Origin: Fratercula arctica
Lineage: Eukaryota > Chordata > Aves > Charadriiformes > Alcidae
DNA length: 64,000 nucleotides
Reading direction: 5' to 3'
Assembly (NCBI GenBank): GCA_947846985.1
Contig: CANTUZ010000003.1
Span: forward strand, 51,372,096-51,436,095
The notes under the pieces were generated by a model. It did not search any database and was not told where the DNA came from. It saw only the letters and a list, made by a program, of their open reading frames with translations. The translations under genes and the position numbers were made by a program. Positions 36,801 to 48,778 of the stretch are shown one piece after another. Positions within the stretch are counted from its first letter, which is position 1, and each line of letters begins with the position of its first letter.

Positions 36801-37440
36801 TTACCAATGGCACAAACACTGGCACCAAACCCAGCATCATCACATGTCAGAAGAGAAAATACACTGCACCTGCCTGCTGGCAGCCCCACCAGCTACCAGG
36901 ATTAGGGGTACCACTGCTATGTAGTTTAAGACAATACACAAAACAGTATTTTCATACAGTATTTTCAGACAATACAGGAAACCGTTGGAGAGAGAATAGG
37001 ATAAGAATGGAAGTAATAACTTGGCATATATGATTAACTAGTATAGGCAGTTTAGACAATTTTAGCTTTAGTTATGGATTAGTTAGATTTAGCTTTAGTT
37101 ACAGGATTAGAAAATATGAGACGCATGATAGAGATGAGTCAGAGCTTTCCATGATAAAAGGTTGGAAGAGAAAGTTTTGAGTGCCAAGAGGCCAGTAAAC
37201 TTAGCTTCTACTTTGTTTGAGTTGAGATAAGATGGTGTGATTATATCCAGTTACTTCTCACAGACAAGACATTTTGTGTTAAAGATAGTGAAAGAAGGGT
37301 CAGTACCATGGTACTCTATCCTTCAACCTGTGTTGTTTCTGGAGGTTCACATCAACAGATGTCCAGATCCTTCTTGAAACAGAGTTGCTGGTCAGACTAA
37401 GTTATATGAAGTGCCTGCCCTAGTGAGAAAGACTGAAATT
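33807..37440. other. Intergenic region with an unexplained GC-richer block near 35.55-35.98 kb
   Basis: AT-rich sequence on both sides of a block at about 35.55-35.98 kb. That block is open in several frames on both strands (for example 35541-35927 and 35608-35976 minus, 35718-36005 plus), which is typical of GC-rich DNA. None of the translations resembles a known family. Confidence 0.5.
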
Positions 37441-37577
37441 CCTGGAGGTATTTAAAAGATGTGTAGATGTGATGCTGAGGGACATGGTTTAGTGGTAACT
37501 TGGCAGTGCTAGGTTAATGGTCGGACTTGATGATCTTAAAGGTCTCTTCCAACCATAACGATTCTGTGATTCTATGA
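37441..37577 (+). mobile_element. CR1 3'-end fragment
   Basis: Reads GGAGGTATTTAAAAGATGTG, then GACATGGTTTAGTGGTAACT, TGGCAGTGCTAGGTTAATGG, TTGATGATCTTAAAGGTCTC and the terminal ATTCTGTGATTCTATGA. This is the standard CR1 3' region and tail in plus orientation, 5'-truncated. Confidence 0.93.
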
Positions 37578-40500
37578 AATAATCCTTACTCCTGATTGTA
37601 CTAATCTGCCTGTCTTGTTGCTTTTAACCCTTTTTTAATTTTTACTCTGTATCACGTATTCATCACCTCCATGCATTTCCAAACTATCACAGAAGTTAGC
37701 CATTGTTCTTTATTTGCTCTCTGCACTGCAGGAATAAGTGGCTAAATAAAATCCTTGATGCCTGTTACTGTGAAACATTTAGTCTCTGGTTGGGTTTGCT
37801 GAATGCTTATGATTTTTCAGCTGAAGTCTGGTGGTCCACCTATCTCCCTGCACTCTGCTCCTACACACACGAGGAGCAGTTAGTGTTGAGGATCCCTTGT
37901 ATTGGAAAATCATTTAAAATGACGATAAATTCTGTATGAAGGCACCAGTACTTCAAAAAACATAGGAATTGTTGACAGCCTTTTCTGAACTGTCTTTGGA
38001 TTCAGCCGGGATAGGTCTGTGACTCCTTAGGGCAACACCTTTACATGTCGTCTGATGGCATGCTTGCAAATGTAATTACTGTGTGTGGATGTAATTAGAT
38101 AATACGCAGTAAACAACAAGAGCTTTGTAGTGACATGACTGAAAGACCTGTGTATTGCTATATGATGCTGGGATTTAATAAAGGAATTTCCACCTGAACT
38201 GTGAAAGTGGTCTAAAAGTCCATGGATTAATTCAGTATTTTAAAAACAAAATTCCATTGTGGATATCACATTGTGGTTCTGCAGGGAAGCTGTAGCCCGA
38301 TTCTCTCATGTCTCATTTCTCCTTTATTGGATTGAATCTCCCACAGTGCACCATGGAATAGGACTTTGTAATACAGTCCTCTTTTCTCTTGCTGTCCGAC
38401 TGGGAGCCTAACTGACAGAGATAAACATCATCAAAGGGACCAGGGCATCAAAACATCCTATCAGAAGGGAAATACTTCTTTATACTTCAGGATTTTTCCC
38501 ATATGTTGAATTTTTAAAATGAAGAATCTCAAGTAGCCAAACATTTTCCTTTGAGTAAAGTTTTTCTATTATTTGTAAACCGCTCCTAATACTAATCTCT
38601 TTTCAAAGACAAAATATAGACTTAGAGATAATTTGTATTTTTCAGGGTGATCCAGCTTGAACACAAGTGCAGAACAAGCTCATGCAGTAGGTTTACTGCA
38701 TAAAGCCAGAAGGTCACTGAATGAAAACACTGAACTGTCTGTCTCTTCTGTGAAGCGCATATACCTGGAGTGGATCTAGAATCCTAAAATATCAAAGCCA
38801 TTGTATTTTCTGCAAAAGGATATTTTTAAAGCGTAGCAAGAGAACAAAACAATGATTCTGAAGGCAGAAATCGTGAGGCCTGTATTTACTCTCAGACTCC
38901 TCATCCTCATCAGAATTCCACCTCTGCACAATGGGAGTGACATGGGAGCACTGGGAGGATAACTTCAAATCTGTGAGATAATTAGCTAGTATAGTAATAT
39001 AAATATTAAAACCAAGGAATTCACCTACTACTTCAACCTCACTAAGACAATAAGAACAGAGTTTGATACTATTACAGTAAAAACAAGTCATCTTGGCTTT
39101 TTTTATTTTTCCACTTTTTCCAACTTTCTCCTTTACACCTGCGACAGAAATGGGACAGGATGCTCCACTGTGGTAACTCATCACAAAGCCATGGAAATCA
39201 GTGTCAGTAAACCAGGTAACAATTCAGCCCCTGCACATGAACTAAGGCTGCCCCAGAGGACTCCAGGTTCAGGATTTCTATCTCCCACCGTGACGTGGTG
39301 GTACCTCTTGCCAAAGCTTCAGCGTGAACATCTATATTGGCTGTGTCATCAGTTTGCTTCCAGAAACACTATTGACTTGTCCTCTTCTATTCATAGGCTG
39401 GTTTGATAACAGCATTGGCTCTGCAGAGTTGAGATAACACAAACTGAGTTAGCTAGTAAATAACAACCAACTGAATTGCAGCTGGAGATAAAGAAACTGA
39501 AGTTCTGCATTTTTTTAGGAATTCCACTTCTTCCCACATCAAAATGTCAGGTTCCTTCTTCCTCTGAGGTGGAGAAGTTAAAGACACCTCCGCATTCTCC
39601 CTCCCCTTAACAGGGACTTCCAGCAACCAAAGTGTGTTCAGAGTCACTTGAAGTCTAAGTCTTGTGTTAATAAAAAATATTTTCCTCAGAATTTTAATGC
39701 TCCAGGGACTATTGCTGCCTCTGTTTCTTGCTGAACACATTTCCTAGAACTATGTTTTTAGTTCCTTGTCATGCTTTCCCTTTATCTTTTGATGACAAGG
39801 ACACACAATCTTTCTTGCCCTGTGAGCAGCATGCCAGCAGTTCTGTGTGGCTCTTGGCTGTGCAATACGTGCTCTGGCCACAACCCAGCCAGCCGCAGGG
39901 TGGGCTTCAGGACATGTCCCAGGTGGGCAGCCATGTCTGCTTATGCACCCGTGGTGGGATGGAGTGGGGTTGAGCTGGCTGGGCAGAGGAGAGCCAGGGT
40001 AGTACAGAAACGTTCAGGCTACCACCAGTCCCCTAGCCAGCACAGTCCCAGTAGAAACCATGGGATATAGCCCTGGCAAGGAAGCACTTAACTGCAGTTT
40101 AACTGCTCAAGAGGCACTTAGGTTAAAAAGATAGATGGTTGGCAGCTCTGTATCATCTGTCCTGTTTCTCTACCTCACTGTCCTATATTTTTTTTCTCCC
40201 AATTCCTCGCCTAATCTTTTAATACCTTGTGGCTTACATGCACCCACATTCCCACTGGTGGGAATACACATTCTCATTTAGGAGCAGTTTACACGCATGA
40301 CTCAAGGCACACTTAATACCCATAACAGATTGAGTTTTCTCCACCTACGTTGTCATGTGGACTGTTCTGCTTTGGTACAAAAAAATTAGACTCTGATCTG
40401 AGATATCTTCTCCGCAAAGCTATTTCCTTAGCACTCGTCCAAATAGGGATTGATGGAAGAAGATAATGAGGTGTCAGTCACAGAGCTAGACAGTGCCTCC

Positions 40501-43500
40501 TCGTTAGGCTGAATGTACCAATACTCCAGATGACTGTGTAGTATAGAATATGCATAATATTTATACACATACACATATCTTGCCAAAATTAAACTTACTA
40601 CTCTCCCAGGTGAAGAAAGGCTTAACTTCTGGTGTTGTTTTTGAGGGGACAGGGGTAGGCAAAGGAAGAATCAGTAAGAGACTAGAATATAGTTGATGGA
40701 GTAAAAATCATATCAGTCAGAAGAAAAAAAGCAGGTACAAGGATTAGTAAAATAACTAGATGGACTCTATCTCTTTTCACTGGAAAGTTTTGGAGACATT
40801 GTGATGGCTGAAGACCAACACCAGAGCTGTCTTTTGACACCACATAGAGACCGAGTGCCATCCTTCAGAGCTGCCAGGTGACTCCAAGGACAGCATCCTG
40901 AAACAGGCGCCAGATGGGTGATCGGCTGCCCCCTCCTTTTCAAATAAATGACATATTGGAATTAATAGGGGAGGAGCAGAGCTCTAAAAGCACAGAGCAA
41001 GGAAATGGTCTCAAAGCGGTCAGCTGCCAGCAGGTCACCACCCTTCTGGGCCACCAGCACCCTGCAGACAAGGCACAGACATCCAGCGCCAGCACTGAGC
41101 CGCTGTGGCATCCTTGCTGTGCGCTGCCTGCCATGCCTGCTACCGCCACGGCTTGCCTTGGTACCGGGGACCGTGCAGATGAATGAATTTCTAAAGCTGG
41201 TGCTAAAGGGTCTACGAGCAGTCATACCCCTGCACAGTGATGATGAGGGAGGCCATGGCACTCACCCTCTCCTGCCTCTATCGCTGGTGATGAGCTGTGC
41301 ATGATGGGGAGCTCCAGGAGAGATGTGGAGACAGTGGCTGGTTCCCCCGACAGCCACATGCAGCCCCATGTCAGGACAACAGTGGGGTTCATCCCTCACG
41401 TGGCAGATGAGTCACTGGAGTCTGTGTCTCTGGGATCATGACTGTCAGTGTGATGACTGCACTGTGACAGAGGAGGCGATGTGGGAGGATGCTGGCCAGG
41501 ACCTGTAAACACGGATTTTTTGTTCCTGTCACCTGTGATAGTCTCCTTGTGCATCTACTAATCCTGCTGTGGCAGAGTTAAACTGCAGCACAGAGTTTGT
41601 GAGCCCAACAACAGGGAATGAGCCCCAGGCTATAGGGTGCTTCCTGATCCCAGCTAACTTGTTTTACAGGGGTTTCTTCCATCTTCTCAGCTACTTAAGC
41701 ACGCTGGTATGTGTACCTGAGGATGGGATCAGGGTGGAGCTTCTGAATACAAAGGATTTGTATGGTATACAAACCACTAACTCCTCTGAAAGGCAAGCTC
41801 AATTCAGCATGGCATGAGTGCATGGCTTAAATCACATCACCTAAACTCAAGCCTGCGTTCAGACACTTTATTCAATCAAGACTAAAATGCTTCAGTCTTC
41901 ACATTTTCATCAGCTGGGAAGAAACAGCTGAGGGGGTGGCACTGTCTGTCCCATAATTGCAAATGCAAATCTTTTCTCGTGATGATCATTAAGCTGTAGG
42001 TGCGGGTTTCCTGAAGGGATGTCGTGCCAGGCAAAACAAGGCCAGGCTTTTCAAGCATTCATCCCCTTGTGTCAGTGGTGAAACAGACTTCCCCAGTGGA
42101 AACATGCGATTGAGTAAGCCAAATTATACCTTCCGGCTTCCAAGAACAGGCCTTTATGTTAATGCAACAGGAGATACATTCTCTGCCCTAATTCACAGCC
42201 AAGAGCACTCCCTGACTGCAGTAACTGGCATGATCTTCCAGTGTGGCAATACTCATATTTCCACTTGTTCCTCACATATCTCCCTGTATCACATGCTGAT
42301 CAGCCCCTTGTAACATTCTCGGACATGGCTGTTGTAGCACCACAAGGCGAATTATGTGTTTGTGCTTTGAAAATGCCTTTCTTTCTGTACGAGATCTAGT
42401 GTAAGAGTCAAAATCCTTCTGGAATAGGCACAGGTGGCCCCTCCCTTCAAGGGTCATTTCTTTCTCATATGCCAAAGACAAGCTGTTTCTCTGAGATGAG
42501 GATTTGGAAATGCTTCTGGGGAAAAGGGGGGGAATCATTTCCTTTTTGGGCCTCTGCCCTGGTCTCTTCTACTCTTGGATAACTGCACAGTCTGATGGAT
42601 GTAGAAGCCAGAGATGCCCTCCTGGGGCTAAGCGAAGGCCTGGACTGCCAAATCGCCTGTTTGACAGCTGATTTGAAAACAAACAAACCTTAAAATAGTA
42701 TTTCTGCCATTGCATTGGCTTCAAACTTTCAGCCCTGCATTGAACTGGGCCAAGCAAAAGGAGCAGAATAAGCAGCACTCAAATGACTGTTTTGACTCGT
42801 TTATCCTCCATATTACTCCAATGTCCACAGATATTTTTTTTAATTTCTTCTCTTCTTCCTTTATGCCTGTTTCTTGACTGTTTTTTTTTTTTGCTCTGCC
42901 CTTTCTCTCATCACCTACATGCCCTGCAGCTCCCCCTTGAGATGCTAACTTCCTTCTTGTGACCACTTGAAGTGCCAGACAAGGCTTGCTAGAGTGGGAA
43001 AACGAAAAGAGAAGAATGATGGAAAGGACAAAAAAATCTAAGGAAAAAAGCCATCTGACTTTTTCCTTTACTTCAGTGGAGGCAGAGCCACCAAAACACG
43101 AGTAAAAACTGATATGTTCTGTTTTGCCTCAAACCAGGACATGGGGTTCCCCTCACCACGAGCATGGCGGCTGCCACTGAGTGTGTGCAATTCTTTGTAT
43201 GCACAACTACCCCTTTTCCCCAAAAATCAGCACGCTGGCATTATTCAACTGGTAGCATGTATCTTAAACATTTTAATTACCGCAGCAGCTCCCATTGAAA
43301 CCTCCAGCAAAGTTCACCCCTTGGCTTGACTGGGAACAGGACCCAGCCTGAAACTTGCTTGAATCTTGACTTATGGTTTTGTTCTGCAAAACTGAGGAAA
43401 ACTGCCTGTGAAGCATATTTTTTTCCTCCACTTAGGAAATGAGATGGTTACTGTGTTTTTTTGCCTCCAGTTAGGAAATTACATGGTTAATTTCAGGCAT

Positions 43501-45037
43501 TATCTAAAAGTGTCAGAGTGCCTTGGCCAGGCTGACAAGGTCGTATCACCTCTAGCATGATGGTGCATCTAGGCTGGAAACTGATTTGGTCATCAGAGGA
43601 CTGCAGTTTCTGGACAAGCTGGGAGAAGAATGGGCAGAAAATCCTGAAAACTTTTAGGAAGGAGTCTGATCAGCTTAAATGTGGTATTATAACAAGAAAT
43701 GGTGCTTTGGAAAGTAAGAGCTCATTTCTAGTCCTGTGTTCCCACTTACTTCAGCACATTAACGATCTCACTTCAGTTTAGTGCAAAAAAAAAAAAAAAA
43801 AAAAAAAATCAGTATAGTCTCCTTTGCATCAGTTCTTCTCTTGGGAATTTAGGATTCGAGGGCTGTGTCTGCAGCGATGGCACTCATAAAGTCTGCTTAT
43901 TTAGCTTTAATCTAGTTCATGGGTATGTCTGGGACTTTCCATTCCTGTACAACCAGTGGAGCCTTAAGCATCCCATTTGTTTCATTTTGCAAGTCTTGCA
44001 AGCAAGAGAGTTGTCTGAGGAAGAAGAGGGACATCTCCTGCGATTCGCTGGAGACCAGAGCAGCCTTAAACAACTGCAAAAGCAAGTGTAAGCCCTTGTG
44101 CCTGTAGTTCGTTCTTCAAGGGAGCCGAAAAAGCATGTGAGGCTCACGTTCTGCCCCAGAAGATACAGGGATGGTAGGTGTGGGTGCTGTAAGCATAAAA
44201 CAAAAGACTTAGCAAATGCCTGCTGGCCTGCTTTGCTTACGAAAGAAGAAAAGTAATTTGAATTGTAATATTGGTTGGTGTATTGTTTTAAGTCAGTGCC
44301 ATCTAGTACTTACATTTTTCTGAGTCTTTTTAATTAATGCAGTATACAAAGAAGTATTTAAACACCTTAAGGGGGCTTTGCCATTTCATTCAAAACTCAG
44401 AGATCAAATGCACCAGAATAAAAATTTCATCCCAAACTTACAATCTTTCTTTTTCCTTTCAGCTTTCATAGACTCATTTTTAAAGAGCGATGGTAGGGTT
44501 TTGTTCTTATTTAGATACTTTTAAAATGCCCCTGGGCATTCCCTGCTAGCTCTCTAAACGCAGACTGATAAGGCGGTGCTTTGCCTTTGTTGACAGGAGA
44601 TAACCCAGGACACACTCGGGAAGGTCACGGTGACAGAGCTGAGTACCCAGGCCTTCCTCACAACAGAAGTATTGAGGCTGTGTCTCAAGGCCAGGAGACA
44701 CAGCCTCAGGGAGCACAAGCCTGTGACACAAACAACATCTCCCCCTTTCTGTCGGATATAGAGAACAATCGAAATCAGCACAGCAGAGCTGGAGGGATCA
44801 GCGTTGCACTCCTGGTTAGATCCTTGGAGACAAATTACAACAAAGTTCATGACTCATGAAAAATGTAGGCCCTAGTCCCACAAAGCATTGAACATTATCA
44901 TCTGTTATTGCCATAAATGGGGTAAAAGATGCTTGGTACTTTGTACTTCGTACTTTTTTTCCAAGCCTACATAAATATGAGCAGGCTACACTAGATAGCA
45001 AAAGGTGCAAGATCAAATGATACCGTGAGTTATGTAT
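37578..45037. other. Intergenic region
   Basis: Mostly AT-rich. A possible MIR-like trace lies near 38925-39000 (CACCTCTGCACAATGGGAGT, then GAGGATAACTTCAAATCTGT). A GC-richer block at 40.85-41.5 kb is open in several frames on both strands without a recognisable product. A 24-base A-run ends a possible retroposed segment at 43785-43808. No gene was recognised. Confidence 0.5.
43785..43808 (+). repeat. A24 homopolymer run, possible retroposon tail
   Basis: Twenty-four A residues directly after GTTTAGTGC. No canonical poly(A) signal or target duplication was found, so whether it is a retroposition tail is open. Confidence 0.6.
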
Positions 45038-45668
45038 ATCATAGAATCCTAGAATGTTTTTTTGGTTGGAGGGGACCTTAAAGATCATCTAGTTCCAACC
45101 CCCCTGCCATGGGCAGGGACACCTCCAGGCTGCTCAAAGCCCCATCCAGCCTGGCCTTGAACCCCTCCAGGGATGGGGCATTCACAGCTTCTCAGGGCAA
45201 CCTGTTCCAGTGCCTCACCACCCTCACAGTAAAGAATTTCTTCCTAATACCTAATCTAAACCTACCCTCTTTCAGTTTAAAACTGTTACCCCTCGCCCTA
45301 TCACCGCACTCCCTGACAAAGAGTCCCTCCCCATCTCTCCTGCAGGCACCCTTTAGGTACTGGAAGGCTGCTATAAGGTGTCCCTGGAGCCTTCTCTTCT
45401 CCAGGCTGAACAACCCAAACTCTCTCAGCCTGTCCTCACAGGAGAGCTGCTCCAGCCCTCTCATCATCTTTGTGCCCCTCCTCTGGATCCCCTCCCACAG
45501 GTCCGTGTCTTTCTTGTACTGGGGGCCCCAGAGCTGGATGCAGTACTGCAGCTGGGGTCTCACCAGAGCGGAGCAGAGGGGCAGAATCACCTCCCTCAAC
45601 CTGCTGGCCACGCTGCTTTTGATGCAGCCCAGGATGCGATTGGGTTTCTGGGCTGTGAGCGCACACGG
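45038..45668 (-). mobile_element. CR1 non-LTR retrotransposon, 5'-truncated, with the end of ORF2
   Basis: Minus-strand translation of 45192-45650 shows the CR1 ORF2 C-terminus: LREFGLFSLEKRRLQGHLIA, AFQYLKGACRRDGEGLFVRE, GNSFKLKEGRFRLGIRKKFF and TVRVVRHWNRLP. The 3' end (45038-45110) has AGATGATCTTTAAGGTCC and the TCTATGAT tail. It is about 80% like the 24.2-24.9 kb copy by eye but keeps an extra segment near 45545-45595 ([20 protein letters not shown] context). The right boundary is where the two copies stop matching. The copy is inactive. Confidence 0.93.
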
Positions 45669-46369
45669 TACTGGGCATCGTTTTCTCCGCTGGGTACAAT
45701 GCTGGTCCCTTCCCTTTGACCACTGCCAGTGGAGCGTGGTGCCTGAGGGTCCTGTTCCCACACAGCACCCATGCTCCTCTCCTTCAGCCTGAGCACCTCT
45801 TGTTCCACCCACGTGCTCGTCTTTGGAACCCAACCTGCCTGCTCAGTGAGACGGGGGGGTTCACCAAATGAAGGACTCAAAAGATCCGCTCGCTGAGGGC
45901 TCTGGGAGCAGCAATGCAATAATCATCTTCACTTCTGTCATTAATTACCAGGGTGTTGTCAGACTTGTGGTGTGACAAAACCAAAACATTTTCCAGTTGG
46001 CAAAGAAAGTCAGTTTTTGAAAAATTAAAGTGGACTCTCCGTTTTTTGTTGTTTGGGGTTTTTTTTTCAAAAATTGTCCCATTTTTTTTGTGGTGAAAAC
46101 TCTGTTTGTATGTGAATTTGGGATTTCTTAAAAAAAAGCAACTAAATCCTCAAAACTTCAACAAGACAGAACGTTTCACATCTCAAAAAAATTTGAGCTA
46201 CACAGGATTAATTTCTCTTTCAGTAATTTTACTTTTCAGTAAAGTCTCTTCTAGTGCCTGGGAAACTGCACTTTTAGAAGACTCCAGTGTCTGAATTTGT
46301 GAAAATATTTACTTTATAGCCAGCTATGGTATGCGGCTTTCAAGGTCTCGGTGTTTTTGAGTTTAGCCA
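45669..46369. other. Intergenic stretch between the CR1 and the decayed LTR
   Basis: The GC-richer part (45.67-45.92 kb) keeps a minus-strand frame open beyond the CR1, but with no CR1 match. The rest is AT-rich with T-runs near 46060-46090. Nothing else was recognised. Confidence 0.5.
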
Positions 46370-46869
46370 GGTGCAGGGATGAGGAGGAGCGAGACCCGGG
46401 CACTTGACCCAAGCTGACCAACAGGATTATTTCATATCGTGAATGTCACATTCAATACAAATTTGAAAGTTTGCTGAGAAGTTCTCTCTCTTCCTTGATG
46501 GTTGTGACCCTGAGAACTTCTTGCTCTGGTGCCGGACCCCTCAGCCCTTCCCTTCCTCCTGGAGCCGCAGCGCTCGCAGTGTCCTGTCCAGCTCGCATTG
46601 GCTGTCCACTGCTGGGAGTGCACAGCTTCCTGCTGATAGAATTGGCTGAGAATAATCCTTGTATATTTTATGTTGGTATCGGGATCAATGTTGCATCCTT
46701 AGTGTTATTAGTGTTAATTACCTAGTCTTATTCTATTAAGTCTGTTTATATTTCAACTCCCGGGTTTCCTTGTTTTTTCCCAGTTCCCCTTCCTGGATGG
46801 GGAGGGGTCACTGAGTGAGAGAATAATTGTTTAAATGACAATAAATTGTTGTGGGTTCCTCAAACCACG
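46370..46869 (+). mobile_element. Decayed LTR fragment related to the 33-kb LTR
   Basis: The start (CTTGACCCAAGCTGACCAAC, then GGATTATTTCAT) parallels GTGACCCAAAACTGACCAAC and GGTATTTCAT in the 33.08-33.81 kb LTR. The end (CAACTCCCGGGTTTCC, GGATGGGGAGGGGTCACTGA, CAAACCACGG) parallels the U5 end of common avian ERV LTRs. The TG-start and the TATA region are missing or mutated, so this is an old, incomplete solo LTR. No viral coding sequence adjoins it. Confidence 0.55.
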
Positions 46870-47989
46870 GGTGCTGGTTCTGGCACCCGTGGAGAGCTGG
46901 GTGCAGAGTGGGGCAACTGTGGCTGTATTTGGCTTGCCCGGGACTCCTGCTTGGGGATGAGACCTGAGAACACAGAGCACCAGCCCCAAGCACCATCTCC
47001 ACACTAGAAAAAGAGTTGGGGCAGGGGGGAATCCATACTTACAAAGAAAGCTGCATTCATTTTTATACTTCAGTGCTGGAGGAGGAGAGTAGCAGGAAAG
47101 AAACACTGACCCTTGACACAGGTTGGCAGCTCCTCACGTTGGCTGCTCCGTCCCTCTTGCCCGTCTCTGGTGGGCTAGGTGGGCTTCGTTGCTGATGTGG
47201 CAGATAAGAGGGTGAACGTGCGAAACCCTGAGAGAAGTGGTAACCTTCAGCAAGGAAGAAGCGATGTGCAGGTGAAGGTGGCAAAATCTCCAGCCTTGGG
47301 CTGGAGCCCAGTTTCACCCTGCAGGTCAGCAGTAGCAAACCCCTTCACGTCACCTCCAGCTCCAAGTCACCTATTCCTGACTGTCCTCTTCAAATCCAAC
47401 TTCTCCCAGCCCCTCTCCCCTGCTGAGGAGAGGCAAAGCCCATCTCTCTCCCACCCTTGCTGACCCTGGGACCTGATGGGGGCCAACAACTGGGAAGAAA
47501 GGGTAGGACCAGGGCCCTCTTGTACTCTTGCGTTTGCCAGCAGTGAGGCTGCTAATCCTGGCATGTGTGCCAAGAGTTCATGACCGCTCCTGTAGCACAA
47601 ATACTCATAAAAATAGCCGACAGGCAAGTACATCCTCCTTGGGAACCGCCTGCAGCACGGGGACGGAGCAGTGCCTTGCGCAGCAGCATCCCTGCCTTCT
47701 GCTCGGTGTGGTGTCCCTCGGCACAGTGACCCCACCACAGGCCAGCGGCCACCAGCAGGGACGATTTGTTCCTCCAGGTGCCTCCTCCAGCAGCAGCACC
47801 ACTTGAAGCATGTAGGTAAAGGAGGCTCAGCTCAGCAGGGACAGAGTGTAGAACTGGAGGTGCTGGCCAGACCATACAAGTATTTGGGAGTCAAAGATGG
47901 TGACAGGTACCTATGGGATTAGGAAGAGCTCCGGTTTCTGTCTCACGTCACCATGCTCTTCTCTTGTGCTAAGTTATGGTACGTGTAGG

Positions 47990-48411
47990 ATGTTCATCAA
48001 TGCAAGCTGTGGAGCGAGAGCATTGCTCTTCCACAGGGACACCCTGGCTGCCCAGCCAGCCCCAGCCCATCCCCTGGAGGCTGCCCAGCTGCTGGAGGCT
48101 GCAGGAGGGCAGGGGAGGCCCAGGAGCCCGGCCTGTCTCCTGTGGCAGCAGTTCCCATGACCCAGCGGCCCTGTGGAACAATTACATCAAGCTGCTTCAG
48201 TCCCACATCCCAGGGGAGGGGGCACATTTTGAGCACTACAGGCAGCTGTGGGAGCTTGTGGGTTCGCAAATCCTCGTGTTTATGTAGGAACGGCGAAGCC
48301 CGTTGTACGTGTTTCATGCCCAGGACAGAGGAGTTCCAGCAGATGAGGGAACGACTGCCCGTTTTGGTTATGCTGGCTGCACTTGTAAGCAAGGAGCTTG
48401 TTAAACAATGA
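47990..48411 (+). pseudogene. Unrecognised protein-like relic spread over shifted frames
   Basis: Three consecutive plus-strand segments look protein-like but lie in different frames: ARALLFHRDTLAAQPAPAHP...LLWQQF (about 48018-48158), then HDPAALWNNYIKLLQSHIPG...YRQLWELVGSQILVFM (48160-48284, stop follows), then CFMPRTEEFQQMRERLPVLV...ALVSKELVKQ (about 48310-48411). Joined, they would read as one helical, Leu-rich protein. This suggests a coding sequence broken by two frameshifts, or exons of a real gene with sequencing errors. AATAAA-type signals follow at 48546 and 48571 on the same strand. I do not recognise the family, and chance cannot be excluded. Confidence 0.3.
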
Positions 48412-48746
48412 GAAATTACAGACAGTGTGACCTTTGGTAACCAAAAAGCTGCAGGCAAAGCAGAAATTCCTAGCAGCATCTTTTAGAGCAAGCTCAGGAT
48501 GTGCCACAGCTCCGTGCAATCACCAGCACCAAGTTTTACGGAACAAATAAAATAGCTTGTATTACATGAAAATAAAGAATGAGGATTGACGATTATTCTT
48601 CCACTTTCACTGCTTTAGAAACCCAGGTGATCTCCAGCAGTGTCAGCGGGTGGGACCAGCACCAGACTTAGAATTGCTTCAGGATTTCCTCAATTCGTGT
48701 GCCTGGGTGGTGCTGAATAACCCATGTTCATGTTTCAAATAGCTGC

Positions 48747-48753
<7 letters not shown>

Positions 48754-48776
<23 letters not shown>
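48754..48776. repeat. T23 homopolymer run
   Basis: Twenty-three consecutive T residues after TTTTTTC. Could be an A-tail of a minus-strand retroposon; no body was recognised. Confidence 0.7.

Positions 48777-48778
<2 letters not shown>

Noticed and set aside
45109..45792. 228-codon plus-strand open frame
   Set aside because: It is antisense to the CR1 ORF2 remnant on the minus strand.
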